A stretch of 42,951 bases of DNA from CAZYSK01 sp964649415 (GCA_964649415.1 CAZYSK010000050.1:1-42951), one strand, 5' to 3'; shown: positions 8,615 to 16,741, counted from the first letter of the stretch. Numbers and translations are program-made. The notes: generated from the sequence alone by a model not told the origin.

Positions 8615-9606
8615 ATGGCGTATTGGCAGATCAAGCGGACACGGATCGTGTGTTTGGCGCAGGTCTCAGTGGGGTGGAAGAAGCAGCGGGGAAACGTGCA
8701 TCCGCTGCAGCGCGGCAAGCGAACCTTGCACGTCGACGGGGCGTGCAGAAAGGAGCTTTCCTGTTGCTGTGGTTGTCGGGGCTTGCGGCTGTCCTCGTGC
8801 TCCTGATTGTGGTTGGCTACATTCTCGTGGAAGGGGCCGGTGTGGTCCTCACTGACTTTCCCGATTTCCTGCTGACCGCACCACGGGGCGGTCTCTCGGC
8901 CGAGGGGGGTATCTCGACCACGATTATCACCACGTTCTACGTGGTGCTCCTGACCGTTGGCATCGCCGCACCTCTGGGCGTGGGCGCTGCGATCTACCTG
9001 GTGGAATACGCCGAAGAAATGCAGGGTGGCACGGGCTTGATCCCGCGGCTGGTTGGCGTGGTGCGCTTCGGTGTAGAGACCCTGGCGGGTGTGCCTTCCA
9101 TCATCTTTGGCCTCTTTGGTTATGCCCTGTTCGTGTCGGCCGGGGCATTGGGCTTCGGTTTTTCTCTGCTCTCGGGATCGCTGGCGTGTGCCTGCCTGAT
9201 CTTGCCCGTCATCATCCGCGCGAGCGAGGAGGCCTTGCGTGCTGTGCCGCGCTCCTATCGCGAGGGCAGCCTGGCTTTGGGCACGACGAAATGGCAAACC
9301 ATCTCAAAGGTGGTCCTGCCGGCCGCCATGCCGGGGATCATCACGGGTTTGGTGCTCAGCGTGGGCCGGGTGATCAGCGAGACAGCGGTGTTCTACGTCA
9401 CTTTGGGCGGTACGCATAACCTGCCCAAGTCGCTTCTGAGCGGTGGGCGGACAATGGCTATGCACCTGTATACGGTGGCGACGGAGACCAACGCTCCTGA
9501 AAAGGCTATGGGCACGGGGGCGGTCTTGATCGTGACGATTGTGGTAATCAACCTGGTCATAAATGTCGTATCACGGCGTATGACGGCAGGACTCAAGGGG
9601 AGATAG
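8611..9606 (+). CDS. pstA: Phosphate ABC transporter permease PstA
   Basis: 331-residue permease, the partner of PstC. The N-terminal 45 residues are hydrophilic, then six membrane segments follow. PstA features are visible: 'EGGISTTIITTFYVVLLTVG', 'LGVGAAIYLVEYA', 'ETLAGVPSIIFGLFGYALFV', the coupling loop 'GSLALGTTKWQTISKVVLPA', and 'LSVGRVISETAVFYVT'. It starts inside the pstC stop codon (ATGA overlap), indicating translational coupling, and is followed after 3 bases by pstB. Its extended hydrophilic N-terminus is the only departure from the family. Confidence 0.93.
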   Translation: MNGVLADQADTDRVFGAGLSGVEEAAGKRASAAARQANLARRRGVQKGAFLLLWLSGLAAVLVLLIVVGYILVEGAGVVLTDFPDFLLTAPRGGLSAEGGISTTIITTFYVVLLTVGIAAPLGVGAAIYLVEYAEEMQGGTGLIPRLVGVVRFGVETLAGVPSIIFGLFGYALFVSAGALGFGFSLLSGSLACACLILPVIIRASEEALRAVPRSYREGSLALGTTKWQTISKVVLPAAMPGIITGLVLSVGRVISETAVFYVTLGGTHNLPKSLLSGGRTMAMHLYTVATETNAPEKAMGTGAVLIVTIVVINLVINVVSRRMTAGLKGR

Positions 9607-9609
9607 ATC

Positions 9610-10386
9610 ATGGAGTCAGCTAACAACATCAAGCTGGAAGTGAAGAACTACAGCATGTACTACGGGGGTTTTCAGGCGCTGCGTGACATCGACGTCCAGG
9701 TCCCGGTCAACCAGATCACGGCGATCATCGGTCCGTCGGGGTGTGGCAAGAGCACCTTCTTGCGCACGTTCAACCGGATGAACGATTTGATCCCTGGCAC
9801 GAGTGTCACTGGCGAGGTCTTGATGGACGGCGAGAACATCTTCGACGTGGATGTGGTGGGGTTGCGGCGGTGCGTGGGGATGGTCTTCCAAAGGCCTAAT
9901 CCTTTCCCGAAGTCCATTTTCGACAACGTGGCGTACGGTCCCCGGGCCAACGGGATGCGTGACCGGGCGCGGCTGGGTGAGGTGGTGGAACGCAGCTTGC
10001 GAGGCGCTGCTCTGTGGGATGAGGTGAAGGATGACCTGGGCAAGTCTGGGTTGGCGCTCTCGGGTGGCCAGCAGCAGCGGCTTTGCATCGCCCGTGCGCT
10101 GGCCGTGGAGCCGGAGGTCATCTTGATGGACGAGCCCGCCTCGGCCCTGGACCCCATCGCGACGTTGCGTATCGAGGAATTGATCCAGACGTTGAAGGAG
10201 AATTACACGATCGTCATTGTCACTCACAACATGCAGCAGGCGGCGCGGGCATCGGACTACACGGCTTTCTTCATGATGGCTGACGATCGCGCCGGGTACC
10301 TGGCGGAGTTTGGAGCGACCAAGCAGATCTTCACAAATCCGAAGCACAAGCAGACAGAGGACTACATCACCGGCAGGTTTGGATAG
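9610..10386 (+). CDS. pstB: Phosphate import ATP-binding protein PstB (canonical copy)
   Basis: 258-residue ABC ATPase that drives PstCA. All ATPase motifs are canonical: Walker A 'GPSGCGKST', Q-loop 'VFQRPNPFP', signature 'LSGGQQQR', Walker B 'VILMDEPASALDP' and the switch His in 'VTHNMQQA'. The PstB-specific 'NRMNDLIPG' is present. It therefore can form a normal homodimer with two active sites, unlike the two PstB copies of the second locus. It lies 3 bases after pstA and is followed by phoU after about 60 bases. Confidence 0.95.
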   Translation: MESANNIKLEVKNYSMYYGGFQALRDIDVQVPVNQITAIIGPSGCGKSTFLRTFNRMNDLIPGTSVTGEVLMDGENIFDVDVVGLRRCVGMVFQRPNPFPKSIFDNVAYGPRANGMRDRARLGEVVERSLRGAALWDEVKDDLGKSGLALSGGQQQRLCIARALAVEPEVILMDEPASALDPIATLRIEELIQTLKENYTIVIVTHNMQQAARASDYTAFFMMADDRAGYLAEFGATKQIFTNPKHKQTEDYITGRFG

Positions 10387-10447
10387 GCGCGCAGCGCGTG
10401 CCATTCGGATTGGGTGGATGGTCCTGTATGTATGAAGGAGAACTTGT

Positions 10448-11140
10448 ATGCCGCGCGATGTTTTAGACAGGGAAATGCAGCGCTTGCAGGACGAAGTACT
10501 GGCTCTCGGGAGCATAGTAGAGAATGCCATCGTGGAATCGGTGGACATCCTCAGACGGCGGGACGCAGAGGGCTCCCGGCGGCTGATCGCCCAAGATCGC
10601 CGCATCAATGAGAAGCGCTTCGCCATTGAGGATTCAGCTTTGGCGCTCATCGCGACCCAGCAGCCGATGGCGGGTGATCTGCGCGTGATCGCTGCTGTGT
10701 TGGATATCGTCTCAGAGCTTGAACGTATCGGTGACTATGCCAAGGGCATTGCCAGGATCAACCTGATGATGGACGAGGGTCCGCTCCTCAAGCCGTTGGT
10801 TGACATCCCGATTATGGCGGACAAGGGAAGGAACATGCTCCACAGGGCATTGGATGCATTCGCCAGGCGAGACGCGGGGTTAGCCCGGGTAATCCCGCCT
10901 GAGGACGATGAGGTAGACGACCTGTACAATCAGGTCAATCGGGAGTTGCTGACGTTGGTGTTGGCCGATACGCGCAGGATGGATCAGGCCAACTATCTGC
11001 TGTGGGTGGCCCACAACCTGGAGCGCGCCGCAGATCGCGTGACCAACATCTGTGAGCGGGTGGTCTTCACAGTCACCGGGGAGATGGTGGAACTGGACGC
11101 GAAGGAAGGGATGCGCGTGACTCTCGAGGGTATTGCATAG
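10448..11140 (+). CDS. phoU: Phosphate signalling protein PhoU (copy 1)
   Basis: 230-residue all-helical cytoplasmic protein with two PhoU repeats, each containing the metal-binding type motif (E-x-x-R-x-x-D): 'ELERIGDYAKGIA' in the first half and 'NLERAADRVTNI' in the second. PhoU links the Pst transporter to the sensor kinase and limits phosphate uptake. AAGGAGA precedes the ATG. It is very similar throughout to the second PhoU at 15823-16527 (long identical stretches such as 'PPEDDEVDDLYNQV'), so the two loci share a recent ancestor or are kept similar by recombination. Confidence 0.94.
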   Translation: MPRDVLDREMQRLQDEVLALGSIVENAIVESVDILRRRDAEGSRRLIAQDRRINEKRFAIEDSALALIATQQPMAGDLRVIAAVLDIVSELERIGDYAKGIARINLMMDEGPLLKPLVDIPIMADKGRNMLHRALDAFARRDAGLARVIPPEDDEVDDLYNQVNRELLTLVLADTRRMDQANYLLWVAHNLERAADRVTNICERVVFTVTGEMVELDAKEGMRVTLEGIA

Positions 11141-11188
11141 CTGGAGCGTGCTTCAACAGACATCTTTTCGGATTCATCCCCGCTCGAC

Positions 11189-11216
11189 TTGACGTTGCCC
11201 CCATATCTGCTAGAAT
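11189..11216 (+). promoter_or_regulatory. Sigma70-type promoter for the second pst operon
   Basis: TTGACG (11189-11194), a 16-base spacer and TAGAAT (11211-11216). Start of transcription would be near 11223, 40 bases before the pstS GTG. No TTAAC-type Pho repeats are seen around it, unlike unit 1, so this operon may be expressed without phosphate starvation. Confidence 0.6.
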
Positions 11217-11261
11217 CTGGCCTGGACACGAAGACAACTTCTGCTCAGGTAGGTTCTGGCT

Positions 11262-12305
11262 GTGATACGGCTGACGCTGCGCCACATTGGCGACGGACTT
11301 CGCGTGTTCCGCCACATACGCCGGACGCAGCCGACCGCAGACGGTCGGGGTCGATGTCCGCAAGATAGCCCCCTATCTCTACGGGGGCTTTTCACTGACC
11401 CCCGCCCAGTACTGCGGCTGGCTGCTGGTCTGCTGTCATTTGTGATGATTGGGTCGCTGGTGGCATGCAGCCCACGGCGGGTGAATCCGGGTGGTGACGT
11501 GGCCGTGGCTGCCCAAGTCATTGAGAACAAGGGCTCTGACACTCTGGTCAATCTGGCGCTGGCCTGGGCTGAGACGTATATGGAGATGCGTCCTGAAGTG
11601 CGCATCTCTGTCACAGGCGGCGGGTCTGGCACGGGCATCGCGGCTATGATCAACGGCACAGTGAACATCGCCAACGCTTCGCGGGCAATGAAGCAGGAGG
11701 AGGTCGGTGCTGCCCAGGCCAACGGGATAACGCCGGTTGAGTTCGTGGTTGCCCGTGACGCGGTTGCTGTGGTCGTCCACCCATCCAACCCAGTGGATGA
11801 ACTCACCCTCCAGCAGATCTCTGACATTTATGCGGGGGTAAACACTAACTGGAGCCAGGTGGGCGGCGAAGACCGCCCCATTGTCCTCCTCTCGCGTGAG
11901 TCGAACTCCGGGACCTACGTGTACTTCCTGGAGCGCGTGATCCGGTTGGGCGATAAGGAAAGTGGTCTGCTTTTCTCTCCGGATACTCTGCTGATGCCCT
12001 CGTCCGAAGGCATCAGCGCCGAGGTGCGCCAGAACGCCAACGCCATCGGCTATGACGGGCTGGGCTATGTGACGCCCGACCAGAAGGTGGTCGCCGTGGC
12101 CCGTGATGCCAACGGGCCCTACGTGTTGCCGGCTGTTGAGACCGTCAATGACGGCTCTTATCCGATCTCGCGCCCGCTCTATATGTATACCGCCGGCGAG
12201 CCGGCCGGGGAAGTAAGGTCTTATCTGGACTGGGTGTTGAGCGACGGACAAGCAGTGGTGACAGATATGGGATTTGTGCCGATCCGCTACAATGAACCAG
12301 ACTAA
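11262..12305 (+). CDS. pstS: Phosphate-binding lipoprotein PstS
   Basis: A 347-residue frame from a GTG with AGGTAGG just upstream. The signal peptide core (about residues 51-68) ends in a lipobox (SLVAC), so about 50 residues precede the normal signal peptide; translation may really start later, but no good internal ATG/GTG is visible. The mature part is a PstS family protein: 'ENKGSDTLVNLALAWAE', the phosphate loop 'VTGGGSGTGIAAMINGT', and 'SRESNSGTYVYFLE'. It captures phosphate outside the membrane and passes it to PstCA. Its end overlaps the start of the second pstC. Confidence 0.9.
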   Translation: MIRLTLRHIGDGLRVFRHIRRTQPTADGRGRCPQDSPLSLRGLFTDPRPVLRLAAGLLSFVMIGSLVACSPRRVNPGGDVAVAAQVIENKGSDTLVNLALAWAETYMEMRPEVRISVTGGGSGTGIAAMINGTVNIANASRAMKQEEVGAAQANGITPVEFVVARDAVAVVVHPSNPVDELTLQQISDIYAGVNTNWSQVGGEDRPIVLLSRESNSGTYVYFLERVIRLGDKESGLLFSPDTLLMPSSEGISAEVRQNANAIGYDGLGYVTPDQKVVAVARDANGPYVLPAVETVNDGSYPISRPLYMYTAGEPAGEVRSYLDWVLSDGQAVVTDMGFVPIRYNEPD

Positions 12306-13203
12306 CGCTTCGAGAGATTCTCGTCATCGCCGAATGGAGTTCGCCGTCGAGGCCGTGATACGTGTGCTGGGGTTTTCGAGCATCGGCTTCGTGGTGCTGA
12401 TCTTTTTGTTCCTGCTGCGGGAGGGTGTGCCTGCCTTTTTCGAGATACCGCCGAGCACTCTCTTAGGTACTCGTTGGTATCCCACATTCGACCTCTTTGG
12501 CACATTGCCTCTGATCGCGGGCTCAGCTCTGGTCACAGTGACTGCTATTGCCATTGCTCTACCATTGGGGGTAGGGACTGCTGTCTTTGTACGCGAGGTG
12601 GCCCCGAGTTGGGCGCGCGAGATTCTCAAGCCGATGATCGAAGTATTGGCCGGTATCCCTTCGGTGGTGCTGGGTTTCTTTGGAATGACGCTGGTTGCCC
12701 CTGCCGTCCGCGAGGTGCTAGGGGCGCCGACCGGGTTGACTGCGTTTACCGGTGCGCTCATTCTGGCCTATATGGCTTTGCCCACGATCATAAGTGTGGC
12801 CGAAGATGCTCTCGACGCAGTGCCCAAGAGTTATCGGGATGCTGGTCTGGCAATGGGTGCCACTGAGTGGCAGACCATCTGGCGGGTAGTGGTGCCGGCT
12901 GCTCGCTCTGGTATCGTCACAGCGGTGATGTTGGGCGCGGGGCGGGCCATCGGCGAGACGATGGCCGTGATGATGGTGACCGGCAATGCCGCCCGTATGC
13001 CTCTTGAGATCGATGCTCTTTTCCGTCCCGTGCGCACCATGACTGCGACCGTCGCTGCTGAGATGGGAGAAGTGGCCCAAGGCAGCGTTCACTACCACGC
13101 GCTCTTCGGCATCGGCATCATTCTTTTTCTGATTACCTTCCTCATCAATCTGATAGCCGCCTCGACGATCTTCAAGAAGCGGAGGCGAGGAGGGCTGCGC
13201 TGA
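12292..13203 (+). CDS. pstC: Phosphate ABC transporter permease PstC (copy 2)
   Basis: About 303 residues from the ATG at 12292, which overlaps the 3' end of pstS by 14 bases; ATG at 12334 is the alternative. This copy has the usual PstC length and lacks the coiled-coil insert of copy 1. Six membrane segments with PstC motifs are visible: 'GTLPLIAGSALVTVTAIAIA', 'IEVLAGIPSVVLGFFG', the coupling loop 'GLAMGATEWQTIWRVVVPA', and 'GAGRAIGETMAVMMVTGN'. The stop codon (13201-13203) is the first triplet of the tandem repeat array that leads into pstA. Confidence 0.93.
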   Translation: MNQTNASRDSRHRRMEFAVEAVIRVLGFSSIGFVVLIFLFLLREGVPAFFEIPPSTLLGTRWYPTFDLFGTLPLIAGSALVTVTAIAIALPLGVGTAVFVREVAPSWAREILKPMIEVLAGIPSVVLGFFGMTLVAPAVREVLGAPTGLTAFTGALILAYMALPTIISVAEDALDAVPKSYRDAGLAMGATEWQTIWRVVVPAARSGIVTAVMLGAGRAIGETMAVMMVTGNAARMPLEIDALFRPVRTMTATVAAEMGEVAQGSVHYHALFGIGIILFLITFLINLIAASTIFKKRRRGGLR

Positions 13204-13308
13204 AGGAGCGCCATCAGAATGGCGCGGCTGGAGAGGTGAAGGAGCGCCATCAGAATGGCGCGGCTGGAGAGGCAATGGAGCGCTATCAGAATGGCGTAGT
13301 TCGAAAGG
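13201..13308 (+). repeat. Three 36-base tandem repeats across the pstC/pstA junction
   Basis: Units at 13201-13236, 13237-13272 and 13273-13308, with the beginning of a fourth at 13309. Units 1 and 2 contain a perfect hairpin GCGCCAT-caga-ATGGCGC; unit 3 has a slightly changed version. Each unit ends in GAGAGG or GAAAGG followed by TGA, GTG-A or CA-ATG, so every unit repeats a ribosome binding site and a possible start codon for the following pstA. 36 is a multiple of 3, so copy-number change keeps frame. Confidence 0.85.
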
Positions 13309-13310
13309 CA

Positions 13311-14156
13311 ATGGAGCGCCACACGGTGCAGCGTGTCGGTTTTGCTATGCTGGCTCTGGCAACGCTGTTGGTTGTGGTTCCAATCCTGTTTGTCATCGGC
13401 GCCATTGTGGGGCAAGGCATCGGCGCGATCAATTGGGAGTTTCTTAGCGCTATGCCGCGCGATGGGATGAAGGCGGGGGGCATTCTTCCCGCCATCGTCG
13501 GTACGCTGCTGCTCACATTGGGAACGGCGGTGGTGGCGATCCCGGTGGGGGTGGGAGGGGGCATTTACCTGTCGGAGTACGCTCGTGATACCTGGCTTAC
13601 CCGCGCGATCCGGTTGGCTATCATCAATCTGGCCGGTGTCCCGTCGGTGGTTTATGGCCTGTTCGGGCTGGGCCTGTTCGTGCTTTTCCTGCAGTTCGGC
13701 ACGTCCATCGTGGCGGGTTCCTTGACGCTCGCTATCATGACGCTGCCCATTGTCATCAGTGCCGCTGAGGAGGCTCTGCGCGCGGTGCCAACGGAGTTTC
13801 GCACTGTGATCGCCAGCCTGGGCGGGACCCGCTGGCAGGGTATCCGCCACATTGTATTCCCGCAGGCGCTGCCTGGCATCATCACGGGTGTTGTCCTGGG
13901 GTTACTCCGGGCGGCCGGCGAAACGGCGCCCATCCTGTTCACTGTCGCCGCGTTTTTCCTACCGCACTTGCCTGAGTCGGTTTTCGATCAAACGATGGCT
14001 CTGCCGTATCATCTTTACGTTATCAGCACACAGGTGCCCGGCATGCCGTTGGAAATCCAATATGGCACAGCCCTGGTACTGCTGGTGCAGATTCTATCTA
14101 TGAACATGGTCGCCACGCTGATTCGCAGGTACTTCCGGCGGCGGAGGCAGTGGTAG
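13311..14156 (+). CDS. pstA: Phosphate ABC transporter permease PstA (copy 2)
   Basis: Six-span PstA permease: 'IVGTLLLTLGTAVVAIPVGV', 'GGIYLSEYARD', 'INLAGVPSVVYGLFGLGLFV', the coupling loop 'ASLGGTRWQGIRHIVFPQALPG', and 'LGLLRAAGETAPILFTVA'. The frame is open from GTG 13236, but the extra 25 residues are encoded by the tandem repeats; ATG 13311, preceded by GAAAGG, gives the normal family length (281 residues). ATG 13275 with GAGAGG is an equally good signal, so multiple starts are possible. It pairs with the upstream PstC to form the channel and is followed after one base by a pstB-like gene. Confidence 0.9.
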   Translation: MERHTVQRVGFAMLALATLLVVVPILFVIGAIVGQGIGAINWEFLSAMPRDGMKAGGILPAIVGTLLLTLGTAVVAIPVGVGGGIYLSEYARDTWLTRAIRLAIINLAGVPSVVYGLFGLGLFVLFLQFGTSIVAGSLTLAIMTLPIVISAAEEALRAVPTEFRTVIASLGGTRWQGIRHIVFPQALPGIITGVVLGLLRAAGETAPILFTVAAFFLPHLPESVFDQTMALPYHLYVISTQVPGMPLEIQYGTALVLLVQILSMNMVATLIRRYFRRRRQW

Positions 14157-14157
14157 G

Positions 14158-15015
14158 ATGGTGGCGTTGGGGCCGATCAATCATCGCGGTACTACAGCGC
14201 GCAATACGGAACACGCCTGGTGCTCTAGCGACGCGCAACCGACGCCCATGCAAAGCCACAATGAGCCGAAGATCCGCATCGAAGCTGTAAGCTACGCCTA
14301 CGGTGGTGAGCCAGCGCTGCGCAACGTCACACTCGACGTGCCAGCCCATGCCGTGACTGTCCTATTTGGACCCGCTGGTGGCGGCAAGACGACGTTGATG
14401 CGACTCGTCAATCGGTTGAACGACCTGGTGGAGGGCACGCAGATGTCGGGACATATCTTTATGGATGGGCAAGACATCTACACGCCCAGTACCGACGTGA
14501 TTGCTCTGCGCCGACGGGTGGGCATGGTCTTCGCCCTGCCGCTGCCACTGCCCGGCACCGTGCGCGAAAACGTGCTTTGTGGCCCTAAGCTGGCTGGCGT
14601 GCGGGATCGAAGCCGACTGGATGGGATTCTCTTCCGCAGCCTCACCCAGGCTGCCTTGTGGGACGAGGTGAAGGACCGTCTCGATGACCCCGCCAATGCG
14701 CTCTCGGGCGGCCAACAGCAGAGGTTGTGCATCGCCCGGAGCCTTGCCCTGGAGCCCGAGGTTCTGCTTCTCGACGAACCTACGTCAGGGTTGGACCCTA
14801 TCTCCACCAGAAAGGTGGAAAACGCGCTCTTCGAGCTGAAACAGGAGTATACTATCATCATTGTCCCTCATAGCGTCCAACAGGCCGCCCGTGTGGCTGA
14901 CTATGCTGCTTTCCTATTGATGGGCGAGTTGGTTGAACACCGGCCTGGAAACGAGATTTTCACCACCCCCCACGACCAGCGTACCGAAGGCTATATCACC
15001 GGCCGGTTTGGATGA
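14158..15015 (+). CDS. Diverged PstB-like ATPase lacking the Q-loop glutamine
   Basis: 285-residue ABC ATPase of the PstB type. Walker A 'GPAGGGKTT', signature 'LSGGQQQR', Walker B 'VLLLDEPTSGLDP' and switch His ('VPHSVQQA') are kept, but the Q-loop reads 'VFALPLPLP' where other PstB have VFQ-RPNPFP: the Gln is Ala and the PstB-specific PNPFP segment is altered. The N-terminus is about 30 residues longer than usual; the ATG at 14158 has GGAGG upstream, while Met31 at 14248 would give normal length. Its stop overlaps the next pstB start (ATGA), so the two are made together, which suggests a PstB heterodimer. Confidence 0.88.
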   Translation: MVALGPINHRGTTARNTEHAWCSSDAQPTPMQSHNEPKIRIEAVSYAYGGEPALRNVTLDVPAHAVTVLFGPAGGGKTTLMRLVNRLNDLVEGTQMSGHIFMDGQDIYTPSTDVIALRRRVGMVFALPLPLPGTVRENVLCGPKLAGVRDRSRLDGILFRSLTQAALWDEVKDRLDDPANALSGGQQQRLCIARSLALEPEVLLLDEPTSGLDPISTRKVENALFELKQEYTIIIVPHSVQQAARVADYAAFLLMGELVEHRPGNEIFTTPHDQRTEGYITGRFG

Positions 15016-15776
15016 GGCGGACATTGAACAAGATAGAGGTAGAGAGTCTGTGTTTCTACTACGGGGATAAGCTGGCCTTGTCGGGCATCTCGATGGTCGC
15101 CAGGGATCGGCAGATTACAGCCCTGATTGGACCATCTGGGTGTGGCAAGTCCACCTTCCTGCGCTGTCTCAACCGGATGAACGACACGATTCCCGGCACC
15201 CGGCTGGAGGGGCGGGTACTGCTCGACGGACAGGATGTCTACGCTCCCGGCACGGACGTCGTTGATCTTCGTCGGCGAGTGGGGATGGTGTTTCAACGCC
15301 CCAATCCGTTTCCCCAGTCCATCGTTGACAACGTGGCGTTCGGCCCGCGCGTGTTGGGAGTGCACAAGAAGGGGAACCTGGCCGATATCGTGGAGGAAAG
15401 CCTGCGTGGAGCCGCTCTGTGGGACGAGGTCAAGGACAACCTTGGTATGGACGCGCTGAGCCTTTCCCTGGGCCAGCAGCAGAGGCTTTGTATCGCCCGC
15501 ACTATCGCGGTCAAGCCGGAGGTCATCCTGATGGATGAGCCGTGCTCAGCGCTCGATCCCATCGCCACATTGGAGATCGAGGAGTTGATGCAGACACTCA
15601 AAACGGATTATACTATCGTCATTGTTACTCACAACATGCAGCAAGCGGCGCGTGTCTCCGACCGGACCGGCTTCTTTTGGCTGGGTGAGTTGGTGGAGTT
15701 TGATGATACTGAGAGTGTATTCACCCATCCAAGTCATCAACTGACAGAGGACTACATCACCGGGCGGGCGGGGTAA
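15012..15776 (+). CDS. pstB: Phosphate import ATP-binding protein PstB with altered ABC signature
   Basis: 254 residues. Walker A 'GPSGCGKST', Q-loop 'VFQRPNPFP', Walker B 'VILMDEPCSALDP' and switch His ('VTHNMQQA') are canonical. The ABC signature, however, reads LSLGQQQR instead of LSGGQQQR, replacing the first signature glycine, which normally contacts the ATP gamma phosphate, with Leu. In an ABC dimer the signature of one subunit completes the ATP site of the other, so this defect would meet the Q-loop defect of the preceding PstB-like protein in the same site. The start overlaps the previous stop by ATGA, and phoU follows. Confidence 0.9.
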   Translation: MRRTLNKIEVESLCFYYGDKLALSGISMVARDRQITALIGPSGCGKSTFLRCLNRMNDTIPGTRLEGRVLLDGQDVYAPGTDVVDLRRRVGMVFQRPNPFPQSIVDNVAFGPRVLGVHKKGNLADIVEESLRGAALWDEVKDNLGMDALSLSLGQQQRLCIARTIAVKPEVILMDEPCSALDPIATLEIEELMQTLKTDYTIVIVTHNMQQAARVSDRTGFFWLGELVEFDDTESVFTHPSHQLTEDYITGRAG

Positions 15777-15822
15777 CAAGAGGATGATTCTGTCCTGTCT
15801 TGTGGATACGGAGGGAGGTGCT

Positions 15823-16527
15823 ATGCCACGGGAAAGCTATGAACGGGAACTGCAGCGTCTGCAGGACGAGACACTGGTGCTAGGGAGTATGGTGGAGAAC
15901 GCGATCATTGAGTCGGTTGAGGTCCTCAAGCGACGAGATATGGAAGGCTCCAGAGAGCTGATCGCTCAGGATCACCGCATCAACGAGAAGCGTTTCGCCA
16001 TTGAGGCGGATACCCTGGTTGTTATCGCGACTCAACAGCCGATGGCTGGCGACCTGCGCACGCTGGCCGCCGTTCTGGACATCGTATCGGAGCTGGAGCG
16101 CATTGGTGACTATGCCAAGGGGATCGCCAAGATCAACCTGATGATGGGGGAGGGTCCGCTGCTCAAGCCGCTGATTGACGTGCCCCGCATGGCGGACAAG
16201 GCAAGAGATATGCTCCACCGGGCACTGGATGCCTTCGCGCGGCGGGATGCCGAGTTGGCCCGGGCGATTCCCCCTGAGGACGATGAGGTGGACGATCTCT
16301 ACAACCAGGTCAGTCGAGAGCTGCTCGCGTTGGTGCTTGCCGACCCGCGCCGGATGGATCGGGCCAACTACTTGCTGTGGGTGGCCCACAACCTGGAGCG
16401 GGCCGCGGATCGGGTGACCAACATCTGCGAGCGCGTGGTCTTCACGGTCACCGGCGAGATGGTGGAGTTGGATGTAAAGGCGGACGTTGGTCATGCGTCC
16501 GCGGCGGGCATCTCTGCTACTGAGTAA
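15823..16527 (+). CDS. phoU: Phosphate signalling protein PhoU (copy 2)
   Basis: The ATG at 15823 is chosen over an upstream in-frame start because GGAGGGAGG precedes it and the product then aligns end to end with PhoU copy 1. 234 residues, two PhoU helical repeats with 'ELERIGDYAKGIA' and 'NLERAADRVTNI' metal-site motifs. The protein is near-identical to copy 1 in the C-terminal half and diverges only in the first 20 and last 15 residues. It closes the second pst operon. PhoU damps phosphate import and PhoR-type signalling; why two are kept is unknown, but one per transporter is the simplest reading. Confidence 0.94.
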   Translation: MPRESYERELQRLQDETLVLGSMVENAIIESVEVLKRRDMEGSRELIAQDHRINEKRFAIEADTLVVIATQQPMAGDLRTLAAVLDIVSELERIGDYAKGIAKINLMMGEGPLLKPLIDVPRMADKARDMLHRALDAFARRDAELARAIPPEDDEVDDLYNQVSRELLALVLADPRRMDRANYLLWVAHNLERAADRVTNICERVVFTVTGEMVELDVKADVGHASAAGISATE

Positions 16528-16594
16528 GTGGGGCCGCAGAGAAGGGCCGCTGTTCAGTTCCTCGTGCCCGGGTGATGTGAACAAGATGCGTTAG

Positions 16595-16623
16595 TTGACG
16601 CCCGTCTTGTTTTCGTGTATGAT
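16595..16623 (+). promoter_or_regulatory. Sigma70-type promoter of purA
   Basis: TTGACG (16595-16600), a 17-base spacer and TATGAT (16618-16623). Transcription would start near 16630, leaving a leader of about 110 bases before purA. Confidence 0.72.
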
Positions 16624-16657
16624 GGTGTTAGGGGTGGAGATTGATCGCGCGTCCAGA

Positions 16658-16683
16658 GGCGGTGCCGGGTTCCCCGCACCGCC
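16658..16683 (+). other. Leader hairpin upstream of purA
   Basis: GGCGGTGC (16658-16665) pairs perfectly with GCACCGCC (16676-16683) around a 10-base loop, inside the purA leader. No U-tract follows, so it is not a plain terminator. A role in purA regulation is possible but untested; no known purine riboswitch core is recognised. Confidence 0.45.
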
Positions 16684-16741
16684 TTGTACTGTGTTGGGAC
16701 GCTTCTATCCCACATTGTGAGGGGAGAGAGGAGGAAGGCCG

